Assembly: GCF_004122115.1 (NCBI RefSeq)
Contig: NZ_SBKP01000009.1
Location: 62,001-126,000 of the forward strand
From: Sphingobium fluviale
GTDB taxonomy: Bacteria > Pseudomonadota > Alphaproteobacteria > Sphingomonadales > Sphingomonadaceae
Length of the DNA stretch: 64,000 nt
Reading direction: 5' to 3'
Below the pieces are notes generated by a model, which did not search any database, was not told the DNA's origin, and saw only the letters and a list, made by a program, of their open reading frames with translations. Each line of letters starts with the position of its first letter. Within the stretch, counting starts at the first letter, position 1. This document shows positions 9,332 through 17,955 of this stretch, in pieces. The translations under genes and the position numbers were made by a program.

Positions 9332-9679
9332 TTACATCAGTTTGTAAGTCAGCGGCAGAACGACTGCGGCCGCGCCACCCGGAGGGGCAGGCAGGGTGCC
9401 AACCTTGGTCGGCAGGGCCAGAGCTTCGCGATCCAGCACGGACGAGCCCGAAGGTGCGACCAGCTCGGTCTTCTCAACAGCGCCCGAAGCGCTGACATAG
9501 ACCTTCACCTTCACGGTGCCCTCATCGCCGCGCATCTGCGCCGCACGGGGATAGGTCTGCTTCGAAGCGATCTGACGCGCTACGGCCTGCTGCCAGGCGG
9601 CGGGCTGAGCGAAAGCGGGGGTGGCGACGGCGGCGGCAATGGCAGCGACCATCATTTTGCCTGCGAACTTATTGAACAT
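9332..9679 (-). CDS. Small periplasmic TonB C-terminal-domain protein
   Basis: 115 residues from MFNKFAGKMMVAAIA, with a strong AAAGGA ribosome site before the 9679 start. A cleavable signal peptide ends near ATPAFAQ. The rest is one TonB-C-like domain (YPRAAQMRGDEGTVKVKVYVSASG and SSVLDREALAL). Normal TonB has an N-terminal anchor and Pro-rich linker; both are missing, so this is a freestanding periplasmic TonB-C domain. Such proteins are common in sphingomonads, which carry many TonB-dependent receptors. The role is unknown. Confidence 0.75.
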   Translation of the reverse strand: MFNKFAGKMMVAAIAAAVATPAFAQPAAWQQAVARQIASKQTYPRAAQMRGDEGTVKVKVYVSASGAVEKTELVAPSGSSVLDREALALPTKVGTLPAPPGGAAAVVLPLTYKLM

Positions 9680-9862
9680 TATGCGTAATCCTTTCTGAGC
9701 TTCATTTTGCATGAAGATTGAACCGGTGAAGTCCCGTATAGTCTGAAGCCGATAAGATGGGGTTTACCGCTATGGTAAATTGGGCATTAAACTTTGTAAT
9801 ATCTGCGTTTTTACAAGCGGCTGGCAGCCAGTCTCGAAAAACCCGACCGGCAGATGCGCCAC

Positions 9863-9898
9863 AAAAAAAGGCCCGGTTTCCATGGTGGAGACCGGGCC
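9863..9898 (-). terminator. Rho-independent terminator for the chemoreceptor gene
   Basis: Read on the minus strand, GGCCCGGT pairs with ACCGGGCC across a 13-base loop and is followed by seven T. It lies about 140 bases after the chemoreceptor stop, and the dispersed palindrome sits in between. Confidence 0.8.
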
Positions 9899-9932
9899 AA
9901 TCAGGGAGGGGGTAATAGAGGAAACAGGCGGT

Positions 9933-10033
9933 TTAGAGCGCGCTGCGTTAAATCTGACGCAAGATGCGCGCTCTAACTTTTTGTTGTCGCATCGTTTTTG
10001 CCAAAAACCGGTTCCCACTTTTTGGCGCGATGC
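9933..10033. repeat. Double-hairpin dispersed alphaproteobacterial repeat
   Basis: Hairpin 1 has arms TTAGAGCGCG (9933-9942) and CGCGCTCTAA (9967-9976), with a nested TGCGT/ACGCA stem. Hairpin 2 has arms GCATCG (9989-9994) and CGATGC (10028-10033), with inner GCCAAAAA/TTTTTGGC around ACCGGTT. The CTCTAA-TTTTTGTTGT-CGCATCG joint and AAACCGGTTCCCACTTTTT core match, from memory, a very common intergenic element of alphaproteobacteria. A related single hairpin is at 46420-46459. It fills the 9680-10035 spacer together with the terminator. Confidence 0.7.
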
Positions 10034-10035
10034 TC

Positions 10036-11904
10036 TTAGAACTCGGCCCAGTCGTCCTCATCCATGCTCAGCGCAAGGTTGCCGTGGCTGGCCGGCGCCG
10101 AAGCCTTGCGTGGGCTGGGCGCGCGCTCTTCATAGGAGGGCGGCGATACGCCCAGGCCACCGGTATAGCCCGCAGAGCGGCCCAGCTCGAAGAAGGAGAG
10201 CTGCTCGAACAGGCGCTCCGTCTCGTCGTTGAGGTTGCGTGAGCTGGCTGTGCTTTCCTCCACCATCGCGGCGTTCTGCTGCGTGGCGGTGTCCATGGCA
10301 GTGACCATGTCGGAGATTTCGGCAAGCCCGCTGGCCTGACGGCCCGCAGCAGCCGCGATTTCGTCCATCAGGTCCGAAACCTCGGTCACTTCGGTCACGA
10401 TCTGGCGAAGCGCTTCGCCGCTGTTTTCGACCAGCGACACACCCTCGGTGATCTGCGAGCTGGAGGTGGCGACGAGCTGGCGGATAGAGTTCGCCGCCTC
10501 GGCAGAACGCTGAGCCAGATGCCGCACCTCGGTGGCGACGACCGCGAAGCCCGCGCCCGATGCGCCGGCCCGTGCCGCTTCCACGCCTGCGTTGAGCGCC
10601 AGCAGGTTGGTCTGGAAGGCGAGGCCGTCGATGGTGGAGATGATCTCGTTCATCTCCTTCGACGATGCCTGAATGTTGCGCATGGCAACGGCAGCGCGCT
10701 TCGCCGTTTCATCGACCTTTTCCGCAGATTCGCGGGCCACGGCAAGGCGGCTGCTGGTCTGGCGGGCGTTGTCTGCCGCGACCTTCACCGAGCCGGTGAA
10801 CTCGCCCAGCGTCTTTGACGTGTGGGCCAGCGACTCGGCCTGGCGCTCCGTGCGCAGCGAGAGGTCTGACGAGGCCTGCGCGATCTCGTTGGTGCCGTTC
10901 TTGATCGTGTTGCAGCCATCGACGATCTGCATCATCGCATCCTGAAGGTGCGACAGGGCATCGTTATAGTCATTATAGAGCTTGGCGAGCGGGCCATTGG
11001 CGTTCTCGTCCACCCGGTGGGTGAGCTGGCCCTTGGCGAGGGCGGAGAGGCCCGCGCCGATGGCGTTGATCGTCTCTTCCGTCTCGCGAGCGCGCACGGC
11101 CTCTGCCTCTGCGCGGCGCTTGTCCGCCTCGAACAGATCCTTGAAGCTATCGAGCGCGCGGGCGAGGCTGCCCAGCTCGTCGCTGCGCTTCATGCCGGGG
11201 ATTTCGACCGAGAGGTCGCCGTCCACCAGCAGCCCCACCGCGCCAGACATCTTGCGGATCGGCTTCGCGACGGTCTGCATCAAGAGTCCCGAAAGCAGCA
11301 GCGTCACGACAAGGCCGAGGCCGATGGCGCCGATCAGCATCCGGCGCGAGTCGGCATAGATGCTCTCGCTCTTGGCGCTGATCGCCTGGCCGCTCTTGGC
11401 GTTGAGGTCGATTAGCTGGAGGATCGAATCTTCCACCGTATAGAACATATCGAGCGATTCGCCCTCGAACATATCGTTCGCGGCAGGATCACCCGCGTTT
11501 GCCAGCGCGATAAGCTGATCGGTTTGGCTCTGATATTGTGCCCAGTTGGTCTTCAGCGTGGCGAACAGGTCTTTCTGATCTTTCGCCTCAAGCAGCTTTT
11601 CGTAATCGTCCATCATGCCGGAGATCGCGTTGCTGGCGTTGCGGATCATTTTCTCCGCCTTGGCCTTCGACTCCGGGGTGGGGGCGGTGACGATGCCGCT
11701 CTGCTGAATACGATATTGCGAGGTGTAGGCGTGGATGTCGCCGATCAGCTGCGTAGCGGGCAGCGTGTTGGAGCGCATCTGCGTCGAAAGCTGATTAACC
11801 TCGCCTATTTTCATCATTGCGAAGCCGCCGATCGCCGCGACGAGCGCCAGGAGCGCCGCGAATGCGAACAGCATTTTCGCTGATATGGTTATACCCTTGG
11901 GCAC
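10036..11904 (-). CDS. Transmembrane methyl-accepting chemotaxis protein
   Basis: 622 residues from a GTG at 11904, picked because AAAGGA sits seven bases upstream and the first membrane helix then begins near residue 10. Layout: helix 1 (about 10-32), a short four-helix-bundle type periplasmic sensor, helix 2 (about 190-213, GAIGLGLVVTLLLSGLLM), HAMP, and a cytoplasmic signalling domain. The kinase-contact tip includes FQTNLLALNAGVEAARAG and VVATEVRHLAQRSAEAANSI. It signals to a CheA/CheW complex. No che genes are in the window, so it works with a remote cluster. The ligand is unknown. The C-terminus ends DDWAEF, a WxxF-like tail that could tether CheR; that is speculative. Confidence 0.93.
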   Translation of the reverse strand: MPKGITISAKMLFAFAALLALVAAIGGFAMMKIGEVNQLSTQMRSNTLPATQLIGDIHAYTSQYRIQQSGIVTAPTPESKAKAEKMIRNASNAISGMMDDYEKLLEAKDQKDLFATLKTNWAQYQSQTDQLIALANAGDPAANDMFEGESLDMFYTVEDSILQLIDLNAKSGQAISAKSESIYADSRRMLIGAIGLGLVVTLLLSGLLMQTVAKPIRKMSGAVGLLVDGDLSVEIPGMKRSDELGSLARALDSFKDLFEADKRRAEAEAVRARETEETINAIGAGLSALAKGQLTHRVDENANGPLAKLYNDYNDALSHLQDAMMQIVDGCNTIKNGTNEIAQASSDLSLRTERQAESLAHTSKTLGEFTGSVKVAADNARQTSSRLAVARESAEKVDETAKRAAVAMRNIQASSKEMNEIISTIDGLAFQTNLLALNAGVEAARAGASGAGFAVVATEVRHLAQRSAEAANSIRQLVATSSSQITEGVSLVENSGEALRQIVTEVTEVSDLMDEIAAAAGRQASGLAEISDMVTAMDTATQQNAAMVEESTASSRNLNDETERLFEQLSFFELGRSAGYTGGLGVSPPSYEERAPSPRKASAPASHGNLALSMDEDDWAEF

Positions 11905-12149
11905 GGCATTTTCCTTTGCAAGAACCTGTTTGGGATGGGTTCCTAACGGCAAAGCCTTGATATTTGGTAACTGCGACAGAAACCATTCGTCGAATATTTC
12001 GGGTCACGCTCTCGCATTGCGCGGCTTGGAACGCGACTATGTGACAGAAGCGTCACGCGCGCGTCGCAAAAGCTAAACCAATCCAACATCAACGCGTCAT
12101 GTCCATTGGTTAACGCCCTGATCACCATTTCTCATTTGGGGGCTTAATC

Positions 12150-14099
12150 ATGGCTATCGGACCTTCTACCACCACCGCACCTTATCTGCTGGGCACCGAG
12201 CCCAATGTGCGTTTCACCAGCATCGCCACGGTTGGCGATACTCTGGATACCAAGGCTGACGGGTCGGCCTATCGCATGGTCGGGATTCCAGACGGCCTCG
12301 GCGCGTTCGACAATGGCGACGGCACCTTCACCCTGCTGATGAACCATGAGCTGGGAGCGACCTCAGGCATTGTGCGCGATCATGGCGCCAAGGGCGCGTT
12401 CGTGTCGCAATGGGTGATCGACAAGACGACGCTGCAAGTGCTCGATGTGAAGGACTCGATCACCAACGTACAGCTGTGGGATGATGTGACCGAGAGCTTC
12501 GTCACCTCCACTTATGCCATCGGCCGCCTGTGCTCGGCCGATCTCGCGCTGCAATCTGCTTACTCCTTCACCGCGCCGGACGGCACGGTCTATGGTACGT
12601 TGGACCGCATCTTCATGACCGGCGAGGAAGCCGGCTCGGAAGGCAAGGAATTTGGGCTGGTCGTAAGCGGTGCGGAAGCAGGCACGGCCTATGAGTTGGC
12701 CTATACCGGCCTGTTTTCATGGGAAAATGCGGTCAGCTCCAACTACTCGCAGCTCAAGACCATCAACATCGGCACCGACGATTCGACCGGCGGCCAGGTC
12801 TATATCTACATCGGCGAGAAGCAGACGACCGGCAACGCCGTCGAGAAGGCGGGCCTGATGTATGGCGACCTGTTCGGCCTGACCGTGAGCGGCATCACCG
12901 CCGAAGCCAATGGCACGATCGCGAACGGCAGCTTCACCCTCACCAAGCTGGGTGCGGACGAGGACGGCGACGGCACGCCCGATGGCGATGTGAGCAAGAT
13001 GACCGGCGTCGCGCTTGAGGCGCAGAGCAACGCGCTGGGCGTCACCAAATTCCTTCGCCCGGAAGACGTCCACTTCGACCCCACCAACCCCAATGTCTTC
13101 TATTTCGTGACGACCAATGGCTTCAACGCACCGTCGCGGCTCTACAAGGCGACCTTCACCGACATCACCAACCCGGAAGCGGGCGGCAGCATTGTCGCGG
13201 TGCTGGATGGCACCGAGGGCCAGCAGATGCTCGACAACATCACCGTCAATGCGCAGGGCAAGGTGATCATGCAGGAAGATCCGGGCAACCAGTCTTATAT
13301 TGCCAAGATCTGGGAATATGATCCGGTAACGGATACGCTGACCCAGATCGCGCAGCATGACCCGTCGCTGTTCATTTCCGGCCAGCCCGGCTTCAAGACG
13401 CAGGACGAGGAAAGCTCTGGCGTGATCGACGTGACCGATATGCTCGGCGACGCTGACACCAAGGCCTATCTGGTCGATGTGCAGTCTCACCTCAACCTTG
13501 TCGACCCCGAACTGGTGCAGGATGGCCAGCTGCTCGCGATGTATGTCGATGATGTCGTGACGCAGGGGACGAAGGGCGACGATACGCTCAACGGCAGCGC
13601 CGCGAACGAGAGCTTTGAAGGTGCCGGTGGCAACGACACGATCAACTCAGGCTCAGGCGACGATACGCTGGAAGGCGGCGCGGGCAATGACACGCTCAAC
13701 GCTGCTGCGGGCAACGATACGCTCAAGGGCGGTGGCGGTTCGGACACGCTGCTTGGCGGTGCTGGCAACGATATGCTCGACGGTGGCGGCGGGGCCGACA
13801 TCCTCAATGGCGGCCTCGGTCAGGACGTTCTGAAAGGCGGCGCTGGCGCGGATATGTTCGTGTTCCAGGCAGGCGACAGCGGCTTTGCCGCGCTCGATAA
13901 GGTGGCGGATTTCAGCGCCGCTCAGGGTGACAAGATCGACTTCAGCGCGTTCCACATTCTGGCGTCCGATCTCGCGATCAACCAGATTGCGAAGAACAGC
14001 TATGTCGTCGCGCTCGATCTCGATCACGACGGCGGCTATGATTTCGGCATCTCCGTCATCTCGCGCACACAGCTCACGGCGGCGGACTTCGTACTCTAA
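12150..14099 (+). CDS. PhoX-like (DUF839) exported protein with RTX calcium-binding repeats
   Basis: 649 residues. Residues 1-470 form a beta-propeller-like region with features of the PhoX/DUF839 family, including GDGTFTLLMNHELG near the start, VHFDPTNPNVFYFVTT, and PDG and EDP turns; PhoX enzymes are Ca/Fe phosphatases. Residues about 475-577 hold RTX nonapeptides (GGNDTINSG, GDDTLEGGA, GSDTLLGGA, GGADILNGG). A C-terminal GADMFVF..DKVADFSAAQGDKIDFS block is typical of type I secretion substrates. There is no N-terminal signal peptide, so export by a type I system is inferred; no such transporter is nearby. The phosphatase activity is likely but unproven because key metal ligands were not all matched. 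Confidence 0.75.
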   Translation: MAIGPSTTTAPYLLGTEPNVRFTSIATVGDTLDTKADGSAYRMVGIPDGLGAFDNGDGTFTLLMNHELGATSGIVRDHGAKGAFVSQWVIDKTTLQVLDVKDSITNVQLWDDVTESFVTSTYAIGRLCSADLALQSAYSFTAPDGTVYGTLDRIFMTGEEAGSEGKEFGLVVSGAEAGTAYELAYTGLFSWENAVSSNYSQLKTINIGTDDSTGGQVYIYIGEKQTTGNAVEKAGLMYGDLFGLTVSGITAEANGTIANGSFTLTKLGADEDGDGTPDGDVSKMTGVALEAQSNALGVTKFLRPEDVHFDPTNPNVFYFVTTNGFNAPSRLYKATFTDITNPEAGGSIVAVLDGTEGQQMLDNITVNAQGKVIMQEDPGNQSYIAKIWEYDPVTDTLTQIAQHDPSLFISGQPGFKTQDEESSGVIDVTDMLGDADTKAYLVDVQSHLNLVDPELVQDGQLLAMYVDDVVTQGTKGDDTLNGSAANESFEGAGGNDTINSGSGDDTLEGGAGNDTLNAAAGNDTLKGGGGSDTLLGGAGNDMLDGGGGADILNGGLGQDVLKGGAGADMFVFQAGDSGFAALDKVADFSAAQGDKIDFSAFHILASDLAINQIAKNSYVVALDLDHDGGYDFGISVISRTQLTAADFVL

Positions 14100-14121
14100 A
14101 AACGCGGAATAGTTCGGGAAT

Positions 14122-14154
14122 GGGGCCGGTGCGTAATGCATCGGCCCCCTTTTT
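14122..14154 (+). terminator. Rho-independent terminator after the RTX PhoX-like gene
   Basis: GGGGCCGGTGC (14122-14132) pairs with GCATCGGCCCC (14138-14148), with one G-T wobble and a 5-base loop, followed by CTTTTTGTTTT. It sits 22 bases after the stop codon. Confidence 0.9.
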
Positions 14155-14435
14155 GTTTTAGTGTTGGGGTCTAAGGGTCTGTTTGGAACCGAAACAGCAA
14201 ATTGGCTGAGACGCCAATTCCCAACCGTACTGTAAACTCCAGCTTATAAGCCGGTTGCGGCGGGTGTGTGCCACTCAGCTCGTCGCAAAACCATATGAAA
14301 ACAAACAATATTAAATAAGCGTCAACCATTGCGCTGTAGCTTTGGCATCAAGCAGCGGAACGATATCGGGTCAAGATTCCGCACTTCTCATCGACATAGA
14401 CAAGGCATCAATCCTTTTGTCAAAGGAGTGACAGA
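14155..14435. other. Spacer upstream of the globin chemoreceptor
   Basis: No gene seen. Two small inverted repeats are present: CTGTTT/AAACAG around 14180, and AATTGGC (14200-14206) with GCCAATT (14213-14219). The latter could be an operator or hairpin. A strong AAAGGAG ribosome site precedes the next ATG. Confidence 0.5.
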
Positions 14436-15908
14436 ATGACCGTGACCGCAGTTGGAGAATCCCAGCCCGAAGACTTCGTTACCCTGACCGACAGGAACTA
14501 TCGGGTATTTCCAAGAATCAAGTCCCTGGTGGAACGCTCGGCCGACAAGGCGCTTAAACTTCTATATGCGAGGATTGGTTCTCATCCTGTCACCGCGCAG
14601 CTGCTGCCCAATGCCGAAATACGCAACAGAGCGGCCAGCGCGCAGTACAAGCACTGGGTCAATCTGTTTTCCGGCCAGTTTGACGCCCCTGCCAAGGCGC
14701 GCTCTGCCAATATCGGCGAGGTGCATTCCAGGGTCGGCCTCGCGCCCACTTATTATATCGGCGGTTATGCACTGGTCCTAGAGGAGGTCATCAGCGCGGC
14801 GCTAACCAGCGGCCTGCATACGCGCCTCAATGGGCGCGAAATGGGCAACCTGATCGCTACGCTCGTCAAGACCGCGTTGCTCGATATGGATGCGGCGCTT
14901 TCGGCCTATTCGGTTGCGGAGCAGCGGGATCGCACCACGGTTTTGACCAGCGTGGGCGAGGCGCTCGCCAAGGTCGCCAATTGCGACCTGCGCGCGCAGC
15001 TTGATGGTCTGCCGGCGGGTTATAAGGCGCTGGCCGAGGACTTTCATACAATGCGCCGCCGTATCAGCGAGATTATCGAGGAGATTGCCGATGCGGCCGA
15101 CAATATCAACACCGGGGCGGGCCAGATCAGCGCCGCGGCGCACGATCTCGCCATCCGCACCGAGCAACAGTCATCCTCACTCGCCAGCACCACCGAGGTT
15201 ATGCAGGAGATCACGCAGGGCATGATCGATTGCGCGACGAACGCAAAGCAGGTCAATCACAGCGTCTCTCAGGCGAACATCGAGGCGTGCAAGGGCGGCG
15301 AGATTGTCGAGAGCGCGGTCGCTGCGATGGACAAGATCAAGAACTCATCGTTGGAGATCGCAAAGATTACCGAAGTGATCGAGGCGATTGCGTTTCAGAC
15401 CAATCTCCTCGCGCTTAATGCCGGGGTGGAGGCCGCGCGCGCGGGCGAGGCGGGCAAGGGCTTTGCCGTGGTTGCGAACGAGGTCCGCGCGCTTGCGCAT
15501 CGCACGACCGAATCGGCCAAGAATATCAAGGAGCTGATCAGCAAGTCCGGCGCGGACGTGCATGAAGGCGTGGAGCTTGTCGGCCAGACCGGCAAGGCGC
15601 TGGAACAGATCATCCAGCAGGTCAGCACGGCGACGGAGCAGGCGAAGGAGATCTCCGAATTTGCCGACAAGCAGGCCAGCAGCCTGCAGAGGGTCAACCG
15701 CTCGATCGCGGAGATGGACGTGACCACGCAACAGAATGCCGCGATGGTCGAGCAATCCAATGCGGCTACCCGTGCGCTGGATAGTCAGGCAAGCACCCTC
15801 AAGCAACTTGTGGACAAGTTCATCCTGGAGCGCAGGGAAAAACTGCGCCCGGAGGGTGACAAGTCCACCTGGAAGCGGAGTCTGGATGTCGGCCGCCGCG
15901 CAGCCTGA
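14436..15908 (+). CDS. Globin-coupled (protoglobin) chemoreceptor, HemAT-like
   Basis: 490 residues with no membrane helix, so cytoplasmic. Residues about 12-165 are a protoglobin sensor: His97 in IGEVHSRVGLAPTYYIGGY matches the proximal haem histidine region of globin-coupled sensors. A HAMP-less linker leads to an MCP signalling domain with FQTNLLALNAGVEAARAG and VVANEVRALAHRTTESAKNI. HemAT-type proteins bind O2 at haem and steer aerotaxis through CheA. O2 is the probable ligand; CO or NO cannot be excluded. It stands alone after a terminator, facing the purB end. No che genes are nearby. Confidence 0.92.
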   Translation: MTVTAVGESQPEDFVTLTDRNYRVFPRIKSLVERSADKALKLLYARIGSHPVTAQLLPNAEIRNRAASAQYKHWVNLFSGQFDAPAKARSANIGEVHSRVGLAPTYYIGGYALVLEEVISAALTSGLHTRLNGREMGNLIATLVKTALLDMDAALSAYSVAEQRDRTTVLTSVGEALAKVANCDLRAQLDGLPAGYKALAEDFHTMRRRISEIIEEIADAADNINTGAGQISAAAHDLAIRTEQQSSSLASTTEVMQEITQGMIDCATNAKQVNHSVSQANIEACKGGEIVESAVAAMDKIKNSSLEIAKITEVIEAIAFQTNLLALNAGVEAARAGEAGKGFAVVANEVRALAHRTTESAKNIKELISKSGADVHEGVELVGQTGKALEQIIQQVSTATEQAKEISEFADKQASSLQRVNRSIAEMDVTTQQNAAMVEQSNAATRALDSQASTLKQLVDKFILERREKLRPEGDKSTWKRSLDVGRRAA

Positions 15909-15944
15909 ACGGACCGTGCGGGAGGCAGCGAGTGATGTTGCCCG

Positions 15945-17258
15945 CTACTCCCCGAATACACGGGCGAAGATGGTGTCGACCTGCGCGAAGTGATAATCGA
16001 GGTTGAACTTGTCCTCGATCTCCTGTGCGGACAGCGCGGCGGCTACGTCCGTGTCGGCCTTCAGCAGCTCCATAAGCGAAAGCGCGCCGTCTGACTCCCA
16101 CACCTTCATCGCGTTGCGCTGAACATATTTGTAGCTGTCCTCGCGGCTTACGCCCGCCTGGGTGAGCGCCAGCAGCACCCGCTGCGAGTGAACGAGGCCA
16201 CCCATGCGATCGAGATTCTTCATCATCCGCTCAGGATAGACCAGCAGCTTGTCGATCACGCCGGTGAGGCGGCCCAGCGCGAAATCGAGCGTGATGGTGG
16301 CATCGGGGCCGATGAACCGCTCGACCGAGCTGTGCGAAATATCCCGCTCATGCCACAGCGCGACATTCTCCATCGCAGGCACCACCGCGCTGCGCACCAT
16401 ACGGGCGAGGCCGGTGAGGTTCTCGGTCAGCACCGGGTTGCGCTTGTGCGGCATGGCGGAGCTGCCCTTCTGGCCGGGCGAGAAATATTCCTCCGCCTCC
16501 AGCACTTCGGTGCGCTGCAGATGCCGCACCTCGACCGCGAGGCGCTCTATCGAGCTGGCGATCACGCCCAGCGTCGCGAAGAACATGGCGTGCCGGTCCC
16601 GCGGGATCACCTGTGTGGAGACAGGCTCGATAGCGAGGCCCAGCTTGGCGGCGACATGCGCCTCGACGCGGGGATCGATATTGGCGAAGGTGCCCACCGC
16701 GCCGGAGATCGCGCAGGTGGCGATGTCTAGCCGCGCCGCCTGAAGGCGTGTCTTGCAGCGCGCAAACTCGGCATAGGCTTCGGCCAGCTTGAGGCCGAAC
16801 GTCACCGGTTCGGCGTGGATGCCGTGGCTGCGGCCGATGGTGGGCGTCAGCTTGTGTTCATAGGCGCGGCGCTTGATCGCTTCCAACAGCGCATCGAGAT
16901 CGGCAAGCAGCAGGTCGCTCGCTTGGCTAAGCTGCACGGCAAGGCAGGTGTCCAGCACGTCAGAGCTGGTCATGCCCTGATGCATGAAGCGCGCTTCCTC
17001 GCCCACATGCTCCGCCACCCAGGTGAGGAAGGCGATGACGTCATGCTTGGTCACGGCCTCGATCGCGTCTATAGCGGCGACATCTATCGCGGGGTTGGTC
17101 GCCCACCAGTCCCACAGCGCCTTGGCAGCGGACCTGGGCACCACGCCCAGCTCGGCCAGCGCATCGGTAGCGTGCGCCTCGATCTCGAACCAGATCCGAT
17201 ACCGGTTCTCCGCCTCCCAGATGGCGGACATTGCGGGGCGGGAGTAACGCGGGACCAT
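15945..17258 (-). CDS. purB: Adenylosuccinate lyase
   Basis: 437 residues, usual length. The fumarase/aspartase superfamily signature is GSSAMPHKRNPVLTENL; MTSSDVLDTC and GRSHGIHAEPVTFGLK carry other active-site residues. It cleaves SAICAR and adenylosuccinate, releasing fumarate, in purine synthesis. It is a single-gene unit between the globin chemoreceptor and the EF-hand gene. Confidence 0.97.
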   Translation of the reverse strand: MVPRYSRPAMSAIWEAENRYRIWFEIEAHATDALAELGVVPRSAAKALWDWWATNPAIDVAAIDAIEAVTKHDVIAFLTWVAEHVGEEARFMHQGMTSSDVLDTCLAVQLSQASDLLLADLDALLEAIKRRAYEHKLTPTIGRSHGIHAEPVTFGLKLAEAYAEFARCKTRLQAARLDIATCAISGAVGTFANIDPRVEAHVAAKLGLAIEPVSTQVIPRDRHAMFFATLGVIASSIERLAVEVRHLQRTEVLEAEEYFSPGQKGSSAMPHKRNPVLTENLTGLARMVRSAVVPAMENVALWHERDISHSSVERFIGPDATITLDFALGRLTGVIDKLLVYPERMMKNLDRMGGLVHSQRVLLALTQAGVSREDSYKYVQRNAMKVWESDGALSLMELLKADTDVAAALSAQEIEDKFNLDYHFAQVDTIFARVFGE

Positions 17259-17510
17259 AAGCGACTCTTCTCAAAAGCTGGGTTGGAGGAACGCGCGCCG
17301 GGTAGCAGCATGCGCCAGCGGGGGCAAGCTGACGGGCTGTATCGGTGCAAGGGGTGGCGCGATGTCGCAAATATTGCACGGCGGCGGGGCAGGCCGAGGG
17401 ATCAGCCTGACAGACCGCCAAGCCGCCCAATCCGCGCCTTGAACCCTTATGCCATGCGCATCATTGTTATCCATGCGGGGTTGGTTGAATGAGTATTCAG
17501 AGGAGTTTTT

Positions 17511-17909
17511 ATGGTTCGCATTATTTTGGCCGGCCTTGCGCTGGCTGCCCCTGCATCGCTGATGGCGCAGCAGGCAATGGAAGCCGCCCCCGTTCCCGCT
17601 CAGGCCACGCCGAGCGAGGCAATGCCTGCGGATGCCTCCGCGACGGGTACTGCCGCCACCGACGCGCAGATCGCCGCCGTGGTGGAACAGGAGTTCCCGA
17701 CCTACGATGCCGATAAATCCGGCCAGCTTGATAAGGCAGAGTTCTCGAAATGGGTGCTCGACCTCAAGGCCAAGGAGCTTCAGTCGACGGGCAAAACCGC
17801 CACCAGCACAGAGCTGGGCGCGTGGGCCTCTGCCGCGTTTACCACCGCCGATGCTGACAAGAGCAAGAGCGTCAACAAGGCGGAGCTGACCAAATATCTG
17901 GGCGGGTAA
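17511..17909 (+). CDS. Secreted EF-hand protein
   Basis: 132 residues. A signal peptide (MVRIILAGLALAAPASLMA) precedes an Ala/Pro-rich linker, then two EF-hand loops: residues 66-77 (DADKSGQLDKAE) and 114-125 (DADKSKSVNKAE). Both keep acidic residues at positions 1, 3 and 12. Likely a periplasmic calcium-binding protein. Sphingomonads often carry such small EF-hand proteins of unknown role. An AGAGGAG site precedes the ATG. Confidence 0.85.
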   Translation: MVRIILAGLALAAPASLMAQQAMEAAPVPAQATPSEAMPADASATGTAATDAQIAAVVEQEFPTYDADKSGQLDKAEFSKWVLDLKAKELQSTGKTATSTELGAWASAAFTTADADKSKSVNKAELTKYLGG

Positions 17910-17919
17910 AGCCGGGACT

Positions 17920-17945
17920 GGGGGGGGGGAGATGATCCCTCCCCG
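17920..17945. terminator. Possible shared hairpin between convergent genes
   Basis: A run of ten G (17920-17929) is followed by a short loop and CCCTCCCC, giving a G-rich/C-rich hairpin between the EF-hand stop and the radC stop. There is no T-run; weak support. The G10 run is also a likely length-variable tract. Confidence 0.35.
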
Positions 17946-17955
17946 CCAAACCCTG

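Noticed and set aside
9780-10232. Plus-strand open frame across the terminator and repeat
   Set aside because: It crosses a clear terminator and the dispersed repeat and is antisense to the chemoreceptor end; no family resemblance.
13580-13830. Regular short DNA repeats resembling an array
   Set aside because: They encode the RTX nonapeptides in frame; no spacer-repeat structure of a CRISPR array.
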